Of a stretch of 64,000 nucleotides of DNA, positions 1 to 8,722 are shown piece by piece (position 1 is the first letter of the stretch; each line of letters starts with the position of its first letter). The position numbers and the translations under genes are program-made. Source of the DNA: Chondrus crispus (taxonomy: Eukaryota; Rhodophyta; Florideophyceae; Gigartinales; Gigartinaceae); NCBI RefSeq assembly GCF_000350225.1, contig NW_005178726.1, positions 145,437 to 209,436 of the forward strand. The letters run 5' to 3'. The notes below the pieces were generated by a model that ran no database searches, was not told the origin of the DNA, and worked only from the letters and a program-made list of their open reading frames with translations.

Positions 1-1
1 G

Positions 2-2092
2 TCCGTCGCCCTGCGCGACAATCCCTGCGCGCTTCCCCACGTCACCGCAGAGTCGTTTGAGGACATCATGCGCTACTGCTATTTCCATGCCTCAAAGAAG
101 CTCGACAAGCGCGACAAGCGCGCCCCGCACGTCAGAGTCGAGCTCAAGCAGTGGGACGACGACTTTGTCCGCTCGGACCCGCCCCGTCTGTGCGAGCTCG
201 CCTCCGCCGCGTACTACCTCGAAATGCGCAAGCTCGTCGACCTCATTTGCCGCGCCATCGCCGCCATCATTTCGGGCAAGACCACGGACCAGATCCGCAA
301 CACCTTCGACGTCGAGGACGATCTCATCCAGAGCCTCACGGGTATGATCCAGTTCGACAACTTCGTCTTTCCTCCGAACACCCGCGCCGCCCCGTCCCCG
401 CGCCAGCGCAGACAGGGAAAGGCCGACCCCGCAGACAAGGCGCGCAAGCCGGCAAAGACTTTTTCGCTCTCCGCCGTCGACGACTTTACCAACCCCGACC
501 ACGAGGGGAGGACTGACGCCCCGCAACTGGGCACCCACTCCGTCGACGAAGTCGAGAAGTGGATCAACGGGCCCGATCCGGGGAAGGGCGGCGGCAAGCG
601 ACGGAAGAAGAAGAAGAAGCATCGAGGCGCCGCTGCCCAGGCCGACCCGCAACCGCCAGATCGCACACCCACGCCCCCACCATCCTCCCCCCCGTCATCC
701 TCCCCCCCGTCATCCTCCCCCCCGTCATCCTCCCCCCCGTCATCCTCCCCCCCGCTATCCTCCTCCGCCTCCCAGTCCATTCTCACGCCCAATTCCCCGT
801 CGGCAGCTTCCTTTGCCGACCCATCGTACGAATGTGGTTCGTCCTTGCCGTCGTCCGCGGAGGGGAACGTCGTTACGCGCGCGCAAGCCAATGGCATGGC
901 AGACTCGCGTCCCGAGAGACAACTCACTAACGGGTTTCACGAGACCTCGCGAGTGGCGCCGGACGTACCGCCGTCGCCAGAGATCATTACGCTGTCGTCG
1001 TCGGATGACGATGTCGTCTTGGTCTCGGAGAAGGCCGACCCCAAGGAGGCACATGTAGAGCAGAAGGCAACATCGAGAGGTTCGCCACGGGAAGCGCCGA
1101 AACGCGACAAGACAGAGAGCACCGCGAAGACCGAGACGGACGCCACCGTCAAAAACGAAGAGAACGAAAATCAAGATGCCTCACGTGATATCCCCACCGC
1201 CAAAGGTGGTACGAAGGGAAACGCTGTGAAGGCAAAGGTCTCTGAAGACACGACGGGTGCGAGAATTAAGAACAAGTCGCTAGGGGTTGGCATTATGGAT
1301 GGCCCGGAGTCCTCTGATGTAGCAGCAAATGGTAATACTTCGTCTACAAGCCAACTGCTTATCAATGTACAGCATGACGCGCCTCAACCTGCACATATCA
1401 AAGCACGCAAGGGGTCGAGCGTAGACAAGGAAGATGCGATTTCGGACAAGACACCTCATAGTCTCAGCGCTGCACACATGTCTCCTAACGGCACACAGGC
1501 CGCTCAAGACGAGAAAGAAGAAGCAAGCATCGTTCTAGTTGGTGAATCGGGAAGTACTCCACGGGCACCGTCCCCGAAGCCGAAATCGCGTGTGAAGGAG
1601 AGTAGGGCCCACGCGGAGGATATTCTCCCTTCGTTTATTCGATGTCCCGACGATATGGACAAGGAAGTAGAGGACTTTGCGAATCGACTCAACGGGGGTG
1701 ACACGCCAGGCGGGCTTGACGTAATATTGACAGGCGGGTTAGACTCTCGACAGCGGGGAAGGGACGCTGGGGCGGCGGGGCAGCAAGGAGATTGCAGGGG
1801 ACCAAAATCTCGGCAAAGAGTCACTGCGACGAGCAGGCAACGCAAAGGGCGTGGTGGTTCTAGTGCAAACGACGCAGCAGGGTTGCGAATTATGGCTAAC
1901 CAGCTGGAACAGGCGAGGCTGGAAGCACAGCTGCTTGAGCGCAAGCGGCACTTTGAGGAGCGGGCGACAGCGGTCGAGAAGCAAATTGCGGCGTTATTAT
2001 CCGAGCGAGAAAAAGTACGCGACGAGCTTTCACTAGTGAAGATTCGACTTATGCAAATGGAAGGGGATCGAAACCCAAGACAATCGAAATGA
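2..2092 (+). CDS. SKP1-domain protein with long C-terminal extension (5' partial)
   Basis: The reading frame is open from base 2 through the ATG at 68, and the upstream residues (NPCALPHVT...FEDIMRYC) match the middle of SKP1, so the true start lies outside the window. The SKP1 dimerisation segment follows, with WDDDFV, AAYYLEM, LDLICRAIA-like and GKTTDQIRNTF motifs. SKP1 is the adaptor between cullin-1 and F-box proteins in SCF ubiquitin ligases. Classical SKP1 (about 160 aa) ends in an acidic WAFE-like helix. Here that helix is replaced by over 550 residues of low-complexity Ser/Pro and charged sequence with a basic KRRKKKKK patch and a C-terminal coiled coil (about 620-670). A 15-bp tandem repeat encodes PPSSS units. 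F-box binding is therefore doubtful; a chromatin or scaffold role is only a guess. Confidence 0.8.
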   Translation, partial: SVALRDNPCALPHVTAESFEDIMRYCYFHASKKLDKRDKRAPHVRVELKQWDDDFVRSDPPRLCELASAAYYLEMRKLVDLICRAIAAIISGKTTDQIRNTFDVEDDLIQSLTGMIQFDNFVFPPNTRAAPSPRQRRQGKADPADKARKPAKTFSLSAVDDFTNPDHEGRTDAPQLGTHSVDEVEKWINGPDPGKGGGKRRKKKKKHRGAAAQADPQPPDRTPTPPPSSPPSSSPPSSSPPSSSPPSSSPPLSSSASQSILTPNSPSAASFADPSYECGSSLPSSAEGNVVTRAQANGMADSRPERQLTNGFHETSRVAPDVPPSPEIITLSSSDDDVVLVSEKADPKEAHVEQKATSRGSPREAPKRDKTESTAKTETDATVKNEENENQDASRDIPTAKGGTKGNAVKAKVSEDTTGARIKNKSLGVGIMDGPESSDVAANGNTSSTSQLLINVQHDAPQPAHIKARKGSSVDKEDAISDKTPHSLSAAHMSPNGTQAAQDEKEEASIVLVGESGSTPRAPSPKPKSRVKESRAHAEDILPSFIRCPDDMDKEVEDFANRLNGGDTPGGLDVILTGGLDSRQRGRDAGAAGQQGDCRGPKSRQRVTATSRQRKGRGGSSANDAAGLRIMANQLEQARLEAQLLERKRHFEERATAVEKQIAALLSEREKVRDELSLVKIRLMQMEGDRNPRQSK
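673..762 (+). repeat. 15-bp tandem repeat coding PPSSS units
   Basis: About five copies of a CCCCCGTCATCCTCC unit lie in frame inside the SKP1-like gene and encode Pro-Pro-Ser-Ser-Ser repeats. Copy number is likely to vary between strains. Confidence 0.8.
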
Positions 2093-2954
2093 GCAGATAC
2101 GCTCACACCCACTCACACACACACACACACAATTTCTATTCTTAGACTCTGCTAACTACATACATATACAAGGCATGCGCACTCGGCAGCGTGACCTACC
2201 AAATATTTAGCGGAGAAGCTCTGCATTTTGCTCTTAGAGCGGAGGTACCTGACTGAATGATGGTGAGTCGCATTTTTTAAAAAGGGGAATCCCGATACGC
2301 ACCTGCTACGTTTTGTTACAGGTGTACAGGACGTTAGCTTTGGTTGCGACTGCTTTTGCGATATGTTTCAGGGAAGAAACTCTATCTTTAAACCTGCGCT
2401 GCAGTCGTATCGAGCACGGACTCGATAGGGTGGGGGGCGGCATATCGGGCGCACAGCAATCGGCGCGACCGGCAGCCTCTATCGCACTGAGTGAGTATTG
2501 ACGAAGGCGTGCCCCGGCTGGCACACGGCGCGGCGGGGCAAGATTTTTATTGCTTTTCGTTTTATGTGCTTACGTTACTCTGCCTGTGGACGCGGTGCCC
2601 CAGACGGCTCTAGCGGTTGCGACTGCCTCCAGTGTATGCGGACGACCACGCCGCTCGCTCCTCGCCAGCGGGTGCACGGGCGGCGACGAGGCGCAGCTTT
2701 GCATGTGCGCGCGAGCACGCGCGCGCGCTATGCGCCGGCACTCGTGCGAGCGTGCGTGTAGCGGGAGGCGGAGGGCGAGCAAGGCGCACGACGGAGGCGA
2801 GGGCGCGCGAGCCGTGGTACACGCCCGACTCAGGGGCAGCGGCGCATGGGGCGTGCGATTGGGCGCGCCTCTTGACAGCTATACCCGAAGGGTCATGGCG
2901 CAGGCGAGAGAAGTAGATGAGGCGCGGATCAGACGGGGTGGCGCGACGGCAGGG
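2093..2954. other. Intergenic, no gene seen
   Basis: Convergent 3' flank of the SKP1-like gene and the zinc-module gene. It holds a short CA run at about 2110-2130 and a GC-rich stretch from 2590 on. The ORFs here are short and lack recognisable domains. Confidence 0.5.
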
Positions 2955-4178
2955 CTATGAGTTTGTGGCTCTCAGCGAAAGCAAGGCCCTAGCGGCCTCT
3001 GAGCCGTCGGCGTTGGCAGGTAAGTCCCTGGCGGCGGCGTGGTGTGCGCGGAGGATGTGACGGGCGGCGGGTGCGGCGGGGTCGAGGGCGGGTAGCGGGG
3101 CAAACGGGTGGAGGTGGCTTGCGTGCGGAGGGGCGGCGGCGTGCGGCGGGAGCGAGTGCCAGAAGTCGGAGGAGGGGACCGGCGACGACGGGGACGGGGA
3201 CGGGGACACGGTCTCCATCTCGAAGGCCGGGTTGCGCGGCAGCAGGCTATACGGCGAGGCGTATGGCGTGCGCGGGCCGTGCACTGCGGTGGGCGATGCG
3301 GCGTACTGCGGAGCCGCGGGAAGCAGCGAGTACGGCGCGTGGTCCGGCAGATGCGGCGGGTGCAGCACCGGGTATGGTGGCGGGTAGAAGAGCGGGGTCG
3401 GGTGCGCGGGCGGCGAGGACGCGGGGGGGTAGAATTGGGGGCCGGGGAGGTGTGTGGGGAGCGGGGTCGGGGTGTCGTAGCGAAGCGACGGCATGGAGGT
3501 CGGGGGGAGGTAGGCGGCGGCGGGACGTGCGGCCGCGGCCGCGGCCGCGGCTGCGGCGGGGGAAGCGGTGCGCGGGGCGTGGCCCGGGGAAGGTTCCTGC
3601 GGGGAGACGACGGCGTATGTGGCGCCGGTGACGTAATAGCTGGGCGGCGGATGGTGGTGGTCTTGGGGGAGCGTTTGGATGGCGCGCGCGACGACGCGGC
3701 GGCGCTTCCCGGCGACGGAGGCGGGGGAGGCGGTGTGCGACGGGGCGGGCGGCGGCGGGGCGAGCATGGCCGGGCGCATGGCCGGGCGGATGGCGTCCAA
3801 GCGCTTGGACTTATCGGCGCGGGACTTCTGCCACTTGCGGGTGGCGGCGACGCTGCGTGCGCAGTGGACGGAGCAGAAGCGGCCCGAGCCGTACGAGCGG
3901 TCGTGCGGCTTTGCGCAGGCCTCGCACGGGATGTGCGGGAGGGGGCGACGGACGGGACCCGGGCGGCGCGAGACGCCGGGGGCGGCGCGCGCGGCCCACT
4001 TGTGCTTGGCGCCGACTTTCTTGGCGCACGTGGCCGAGCAAAAGCGGCCGGAGCCGTACGTGCCCGGGTGCGAGGTGGCGCAGCCCTCGCACTGGCGCGG
4101 CGGCAGCGACGGCGGCGGCGGCGGCGGCGGCGGCGACGAGAAGGCCGGCGGGTCCGGGGGCGGGGGGGAGGACGGCAT
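2955..4178 (-). CDS. Protein with two CX2CX3HX9CX3C zinc-like modules, Pro/Ala-rich tail
   Basis: 407 aa from the ATG at 4178; the frame extends to a TTG at 4235, but an ATG start is more likely. Two nearly identical 22-residue modules, at about 30-51 and 85-106, share C-x2-C-x3-H-x9-C-x3-C with a conserved YGSGRFCS core. Each is followed by a basic stretch (KHKW, TRKW). The spacing suggests one zinc ion per module and nucleic-acid or protein binding. The remaining 280 residues are Pro-, Ala- and Tyr-rich and probably disordered, with an Ala run. I do not recognise a named family; similar YGSGRFCS modules occur in hypothetical proteins of algae and oomycetes as far as I recall. The GC-rich opposite strand carries long spurious ORFs. 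Confidence 0.7.
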   Translation of the reverse strand: MPSSPPPPDPPAFSSPPPPPPPPSLPPRQCEGCATSHPGTYGSGRFCSATCAKKVGAKHKWAARAAPGVSRRPGPVRRPLPHIPCEACAKPHDRSYGSGRFCSVHCARSVAATRKWQKSRADKSKRLDAIRPAMRPAMLAPPPPAPSHTASPASVAGKRRRVVARAIQTLPQDHHHPPPSYYVTGATYAVVSPQEPSPGHAPRTASPAAAAAAAAAARPAAAYLPPTSMPSLRYDTPTPLPTHLPGPQFYPPASSPPAHPTPLFYPPPYPVLHPPHLPDHAPYSLLPAAPQYAASPTAVHGPRTPYASPYSLLPRNPAFEMETVSPSPSPSSPVPSSDFWHSLPPHAAAPPHASHLHPFAPLPALDPAAPAARHILRAHHAAARDLPANADGSEAARALLSLRATNS

Positions 4179-4412
4179 GGCGGTGGCGGGCGAAGGGGGA
4201 GGGGCCGAGGACGACGGGCAGTGGCGCGCGTTCAACCCTAGCTTGCGGACTGCGCATTACAGGCCGAGCAGAGCCGCAATGCGCCAAACGGCGTGCAAAG
4301 ATTTGCACCAGATTTGCCCCTCCGTCTGCCAACCTCTCCGACCAACTGGGGGACCAACCGCGACCGCGACGCCTGCGTCCGTCACCCGTTGCCTATCATA
4401 AAAAAAATTTCC

Positions 4413-4417
4413 AAAAA
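4413..4417 (-). terminator. Pol III T-run terminator of tRNA-Ala
   Basis: TTTTT on the minus strand begins 5 nt after the tRNA discriminator base; a second, longer T-run follows at 4400-4407. Confidence 0.65.
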
Positions 4418-4421
4418 TAAA

Positions 4422-4506
4422 TGGAGCTGGGGGGGCTCGATCCCCCGACCTTCCGTATGCAAAACGGACGCGCTCTAGTGATGGGCTACCACTGCGCCAC
4501 AACCCC
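4422..4506 (-). tRNA. tRNA-Ala(UGC) with 11-nt insertion in the D-loop
   Basis: On the minus strand the cloverleaf is: acceptor GGGGTTG paired with CAGCTCC, with the G3:U70 alanine identity pair and discriminator A73; D-stem GCGC/GCGC; anticodon stem TCCGT/ACGGA with loop TTTGCAT, anticodon TGC; variable loop AGGTC; T-stem GGGGG/CCCCC with loop ATCGAGC. The canonical length would be 74 nt but the gene is 85 nt. The excess 11 nt lies in the D-loop after GGTAG and is flanked by a TAG duplication (TAG-CCCATCAC-TAG), so its exact ends are ambiguous. The A box (TGGCGCAGTGG) stays intact. This is best read as a tiny intron at a non-canonical D-arm position. Confidence 0.88.
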
Positions 4507-4574
4507 ATCTGACTGAGTTCTATCTCAGACTCTATTTATACTCTGTCTTCGCTTTTTTTCATGGACCTCTGAGG

Positions 4575-4680
4575 TGCCACGTGTACGCGTGTAGTACTAG
4601 TGAAAAATAAATGGATTATTTGCGAAATAATGCCCGTCACAATGAGTGTAGGAACTCCAGCTTGCCACGTGTACGCGTGT
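4575..4680. promoter_or_regulatory. Two 18-bp direct repeats containing CACGTG
   Basis: TGCCACGTGTACGCGTGT occurs exactly twice, at 4575-4592 and 4663-4680, 88 bp apart. The second copy is about 105 bp before the ATG of the coiled-coil gene. CACGTG is the core of bHLH/bZIP (G-box) sites, so these are probably promoter elements. Confidence 0.5.
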
Positions 4681-4783
4681 TGGAGCTGCGAAATATGAAG
4701 TGAGCAACACAATTCCATCCCCAGCCATCTCCTCTCTTCCCAAACCCCACCCCTTCCCGCACCCGCGCCACTGCCACCACGCG

Positions 4784-6619
4784 ATGCCCACCATCGCCGC
4801 GCTCGAGGCGCGCATCCGCGCCCTCGAGTCCGACAACCGCGCGCTCTCAGCGGCGGCGTCTGCCTTCCTGCCGCCCTCCTCCACGCCGCCGCCGCCGCCC
4901 CCGGGCCCGACCCCCTCCCCCGCGGAGCTGTCCGCGGCGGCGCCCCACGGCCCCCGTCTCGCCCACGCCCTGTCGCAGCTGCACATCTCGCGCGCCGAGT
5001 CCGCGCGCCTGCGCGACCACCTGNNNNNNNNNNNNNNNNNNNNNNNNNNNNNNNNNNNNNNNNNNNNNNNNNNNNNNNNNNNNNNNNNNNNNNNNNNNNN
5101 NNNCATCGCCGCCCTGCTCCCGCTGCTGGCCGCGCTGCAAGCCCACGTGCGACGCAACGCCGCCGCCATGGCCCCGCACGCGCGCCCGGTGCAGACGCTG
5201 CTGCGACGCGCCGCCGCAGATGCGGCACGCGCCGCAACGTGGGGCTTCCCCCCAGACCCCATGCTCCCACTGCGCGCCGCCGTGCTGCTCGACGGATTCA
5301 CCGCGCTGCACGGACGCGTCGCTACCCTCGCGGCAGAGCTCGCCGACCCGCCCGCCGTCGCCCAGTGGACCCCCGGCTTTGCCGCTATGAAGCTCGACTT
5401 GGTCCGCATGGAGCTCGACCGCCTGCACGCCTCTGTCAGAGAGGAGGGGCGCCATGATTGGGATGCTGGCGGGGAGGAGGAGGACGTCGATGCGGAGCTG
5501 TTGATGGCGGACGTGATGCGCGCCGTGGAGGAGAGGGCACGTGTGATGGAAGAGCGCGCTCAAGGCCAAGGCGGGGGCGTGAAGAAGGAGCAACAGGAGC
5601 AAATTGTCTCGCTCAAAACGAGGCTTGATGCGGCGAAAGGCACAGTAAAGCGAAGGGACGCCGAGATTGAGGAAATGAAAATTAGGGCCTCCTTGTTTGA
5701 GGAGCAGATGGCGGAGAGGCGGCAGGAGATGAAGCAACTCGAGCTGGCACGGCACACTATCGGCCAGTTGGAGGACCAGCTTAAACGCGAACGGGAAAAC
5801 GTGCTGGTGCCTGCCGTAGGGCCACGCGACATTGCTGATGCGCAATTACAATCCAATCGCGGTAATCTTGATGCCTCTACTGGCAACGACGAGAAGCCTG
5901 CCGTTCGTATCGTGGAGCTCCACCATGATCAAAGTCTAAACGTCGAGAGGAAGGCGCGTCAAAGTGATGCACTCGACAGAGACGATTCTCAGGCTCCAAC
6001 TTTGAAGGCAACAGAGGCTGCTCATCGTCACACTGTTGATGCAAGTGATGCCGGCGCTATTCCTATTCAGTCTAAAAGCAGGGAGAGTCATGGACTTGAA
6101 ACCAGTGATGCCGACACCTCCGTTCGAGAAGCAAACCTGGCTAGTACTGACAGAGACGAAGACCAGGTGGACCAGGTGCCGCGATATCTTGAGAGGATAG
6201 ACGAAGCCAAGGAATCTGCAAGACTACGGCATATTCTTGTACACAGACAGCTTGCAGATTTACAAAGTGGACAATCAATGTTAGCTAACCTGCAGGAGAA
6301 AACAAGTTTAAACAGTAACGCTCGGCAAGTGCGGGACTCGCTTCGCGTCGCCTTGCGCAATGCCCGGGAGGCGGCTTCAAATGCTCAAGCAATACGACTA
6401 GATGCGCAGACATTACAACCGACGACAAGAGGGGCAACCATGTCGCGAAAGCAATTGCTTCAAGCAAAAGCGCTCGCCAATCGCTACTTGCCTGATGCCC
6501 GCCACGACAGGGGACAACACATTCCGGAACACGCCGTGCAATTGCAACTCGACCTTCGCGGTGAACACCAAGATGCATATATCGTTACTTCTGCACTCAA
6601 ACAGCTGATGTGCCTCTAG
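4784..6619 (+). CDS. Coiled-coil protein (contains an 80-N gap)
   Basis: Start chosen at the ATG at 4784 (MPTIAALEARIRALESDN); the frame extends to a GTG at 4700. The N-terminus is a heptad coiled coil, followed by a Pro-rich linker and then the N run (codons about 81-107). After the gap comes a helical region around LLPLLAALQAHVRR, then a long coiled coil (about 265-350, with RLDAAKGTVKRRDAEIEEMK) and an acidic/polar tail. The frame is the same on both sides of the gap. No enzymatic motif is visible and I do not recognise a family. Codon usage shifts from very GC-rich to more even across the gene. Confidence 0.7.
   Translation: MPTIAALEARIRALESDNRALSAAASAFLPPSSTPPPPPPGPTPSPAELSAAAPHGPRLAHALSQLHISRAESARLRDHLXXXXXXXXXXXXXXXXXXXXXXXXXXXIAALLPLLAALQAHVRRNAAAMAPHARPVQTLLRRAAADAARAATWGFPPDPMLPLRAAVLLDGFTALHGRVATLAAELADPPAVAQWTPGFAAMKLDLVRMELDRLHASVREEGRHDWDAGGEEEDVDAELLMADVMRAVEERARVMEERAQGQGGGVKKEQQEQIVSLKTRLDAAKGTVKRRDAEIEEMKIRASLFEEQMAERRQEMKQLELARHTIGQLEDQLKRERENVLVPAVGPRDIADAQLQSNRGNLDASTGNDEKPAVRIVELHHDQSLNVERKARQSDALDRDDSQAPTLKATEAAHRHTVDASDAGAIPIQSKSRESHGLETSDADTSVREANLASTDRDEDQVDQVPRYLERIDEAKESARLRHILVHRQLADLQSGQSMLANLQEKTSLNSNARQVRDSLRVALRNAREAASNAQAIRLDAQTLQPTTRGATMSRKQLLQAKALANRYLPDARHDRGQHIPEHAVQLQLDLRGEHQDAYIVTSALKQLMCL
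5024..5103. other. Assembly gap (80 N)
   Basis: A run of 80 unknown bases inside the coiled-coil gene. Eighty is not a multiple of three, yet the flanking codons join in frame once the next base is added, so the estimated size fits the reading frame. Confidence 0.99.
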
Positions 6620-6714
6620 TAGTGAATAGTTTCACCTCCGGTTAAGAAATCCTCCTGTATCTCAACCCATGCAGCCATGCGGCTTTTTCCTTTCCATCCA
6701 ATTTTGCAACAGCC

Positions 6715-7789
6715 TCAAGGAAAGGCTTTCACCTTTTTCTTTTGCGCGTTCACAATGTACACAGCTTCTTTAGGAACCTAGAAGATATACCAAAGTTGTG
6801 TTTGAAAAGCGGAGATAGAGTTGAGAGTCAGTACATCCAATGCGCCTGCTATTCTACAGGGATGCGGACGCCTCGTCTCGCAATGCAACGTGTAGAGAAA
6901 CTTACCCCCCATTCCTTATGGACGAGTTCGGCAAAGTCTTCTTGCCTCGAACCTTGGATTTCGATAACGTCACGATTATCGGCCGACTACGCATTCGTAC
7001 CAAAAATATGTAATGCACCAGAACAAAGGCATCGCGAAAAATGTTAGTTCCCCATGAGTAATCCCCGAACCCGTGCATGAAAACCCATCAAAATGCTTTG
7101 GAGAGGAAGAACAACATACCACTGTGATCGACGAGCCCGTCGCAAACTTCCTCTTCGCCGCCTTCGCCGCCTCTTTTAGCTTGATGCCGAACAAATCGAG
7201 TCCGTACACAATCGTGACCTGCTTCTTACCCTTCCGCTGGCCAAGCATGAGGACAATCTCTGCGGCGGCCTTCTTTTTCTTTCCGCCGCTCGTCTTCTGC
7301 TCGATAGGAACGGCAACCTTAATGGCATCCTCGTCCTCGTCCTCGTCCGCACCAGGCATGACGACTGCGTTTCCAGACTCCTCCGCGATGCGAACGGCCT
7401 CTAGACGCGCCGCAATTTCGTCGGGGAACATGTCCGGGAAGTGTTCCGGCGCGTGCTTCCGCAACCACTCCTTGCATCTATCGGTCGAAGAACGAAAAAT
7501 AAAAGTAAGAATAGCATGAGAGTCAGCGCTCGATTCAGCGTCGACAGAAATTCATCATCACACTCGTCCCAAAACAGAAACCTAACGACAACAAGCTGGC
7601 ATACTTTTGAAACTGATTTCGCGAATGATACTCATGCACTTCCGCCGGCAGGGTGCACACCGAGCAGTACTGGACTTTGAGCGGGTACCGAGGGTCAGCC
7701 TGCGGCCCTTGCGGCTCTTCGGCGGCGACCTGGTCACTAGCCGATGCGGCGTTGGACGTGTCGTCTACAGGGGGCGCTCCGGCGTCCAT
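6715..7789 (-). CDS. Density-regulated protein DENR/Tma22 (SUI1 domain), 4 exons
   Basis: Predicted exons on the minus strand are 7789-7605, 7477-7120, 6986-6906 and 6777-6715, separated by GT-AG introns of 127, 133 and 128 nt; the joined CDS codes 228 aa. Exon 1 gives the DENR zinc-type N-terminus (YPLKVQYCSVCTLP), exon 2 an acidic/basic linker and the SUI1 core (VTIVYGLDLFGIKLKEAAK), exon 3 the strand VIEIQGS...FAELVHKEWG, and exon 4 the tail VPKEAVYIVNAQKKKV. DENR pairs with MCT-1 to recycle 40S subunits, release deacylated tRNA and support reinitiation. Each splice join restores the family alignment, which supports the model. The exon ends are inferred from sequence alone. Confidence 0.88.
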
Positions 7790-8722
7790 CTTCTTGCTCG
7801 GAGGTTGGATTCTCGCACCTTCCTGCTTGTTTCGTTTGTAGAAGAGGGCTGCTGCTGGTCAAAAGATTGAGGCTGTCCGCCACGAGTAAAAGACGGCGGG
7901 GAGATGGACTGCCCCTGTTGCGCAGAGAGTGCGGAGGCCGGAGTGGCGCAGGCACGCCGTGCAGCACGGCAATCGGCACCTGCGCCATCCAACGCGACAT
8001 AACTGTACACGTACAGTGCAGCTTCTGAAAATTATAACAGAAAAGAACACTGCAGTTTTCCGCAAGGACATAATCCTGTCACCCTGAAATACATCCAACA
8101 AAACTCCCCCAGTTTGGAAAGGCGACTTCCCGCACCATCGCTGAATGGAGCAACCTCCTAGTCTAGTCTTGAGGGGCAACTTGGTTGTCGGAGATGTAGA
8201 CAGAGGGGGCTTTTTGTGCTGAAAGACAGCAAGCGCAATTTTAGTAGTCTCAGAAGTGCGGACGATTTCCCGATTCGGAAAGGCGTTACTGTACAACACT
8301 TTGATTCTATTGAGAATGAAAAGGTCGAAGGAAACTTTTAATGTTTGTTCCGGGACCAGTGCGGCGAGGGGGCGACCGCCACTCAGGCGATATTGTCAGT
8401 TCAAATATCCATGCTCTGCACACGGTATACCTCGAAGCACGGTATATGTACCTCGACGAAAGAACCCGTATTCCAAAATGCATGGCTAGCTCGCCAATAT
8501 CATGTGTCGTAAAACTATATTCGTGCGGTGCACGCCAGTGTTTCAAAATTCCACACCAAACTACCCTACTCCGTTGGGGAAGAGCAGTCCTCATTCGTGC
8601 GTGGCCGCTAGGACCACTGTCGCCTCTGACCAAAAATCGTCGCACGATAAACAACGCAACACACCTGCCCAACTCAAACCAATTCTCCATTCCAAAAGTT
8701 AAAATCAAGTTTCAGCTCCTCT
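7790..8722. other. Intergenic, no convincing gene
   Basis: Between divergently placed neighbours on the minus strand. A 146-codon ORF (7859-8299, minus) has no recognisable domain and biased Cys/Arg content; I treat it as chance. Nothing else is supported. Confidence 0.4.

Noticed and set aside
3108..4241. 377-codon plus-strand ORF opposite the zinc-module gene
   Set aside because: Gly/Arg shadow frame of GC-rich DNA; the minus strand has the conserved twin zinc modules.
7859..8299. 146-codon minus-strand ORF upstream of DENR
   Set aside because: No recognisable motif, unusual Cys/Arg content and no homologous pattern.
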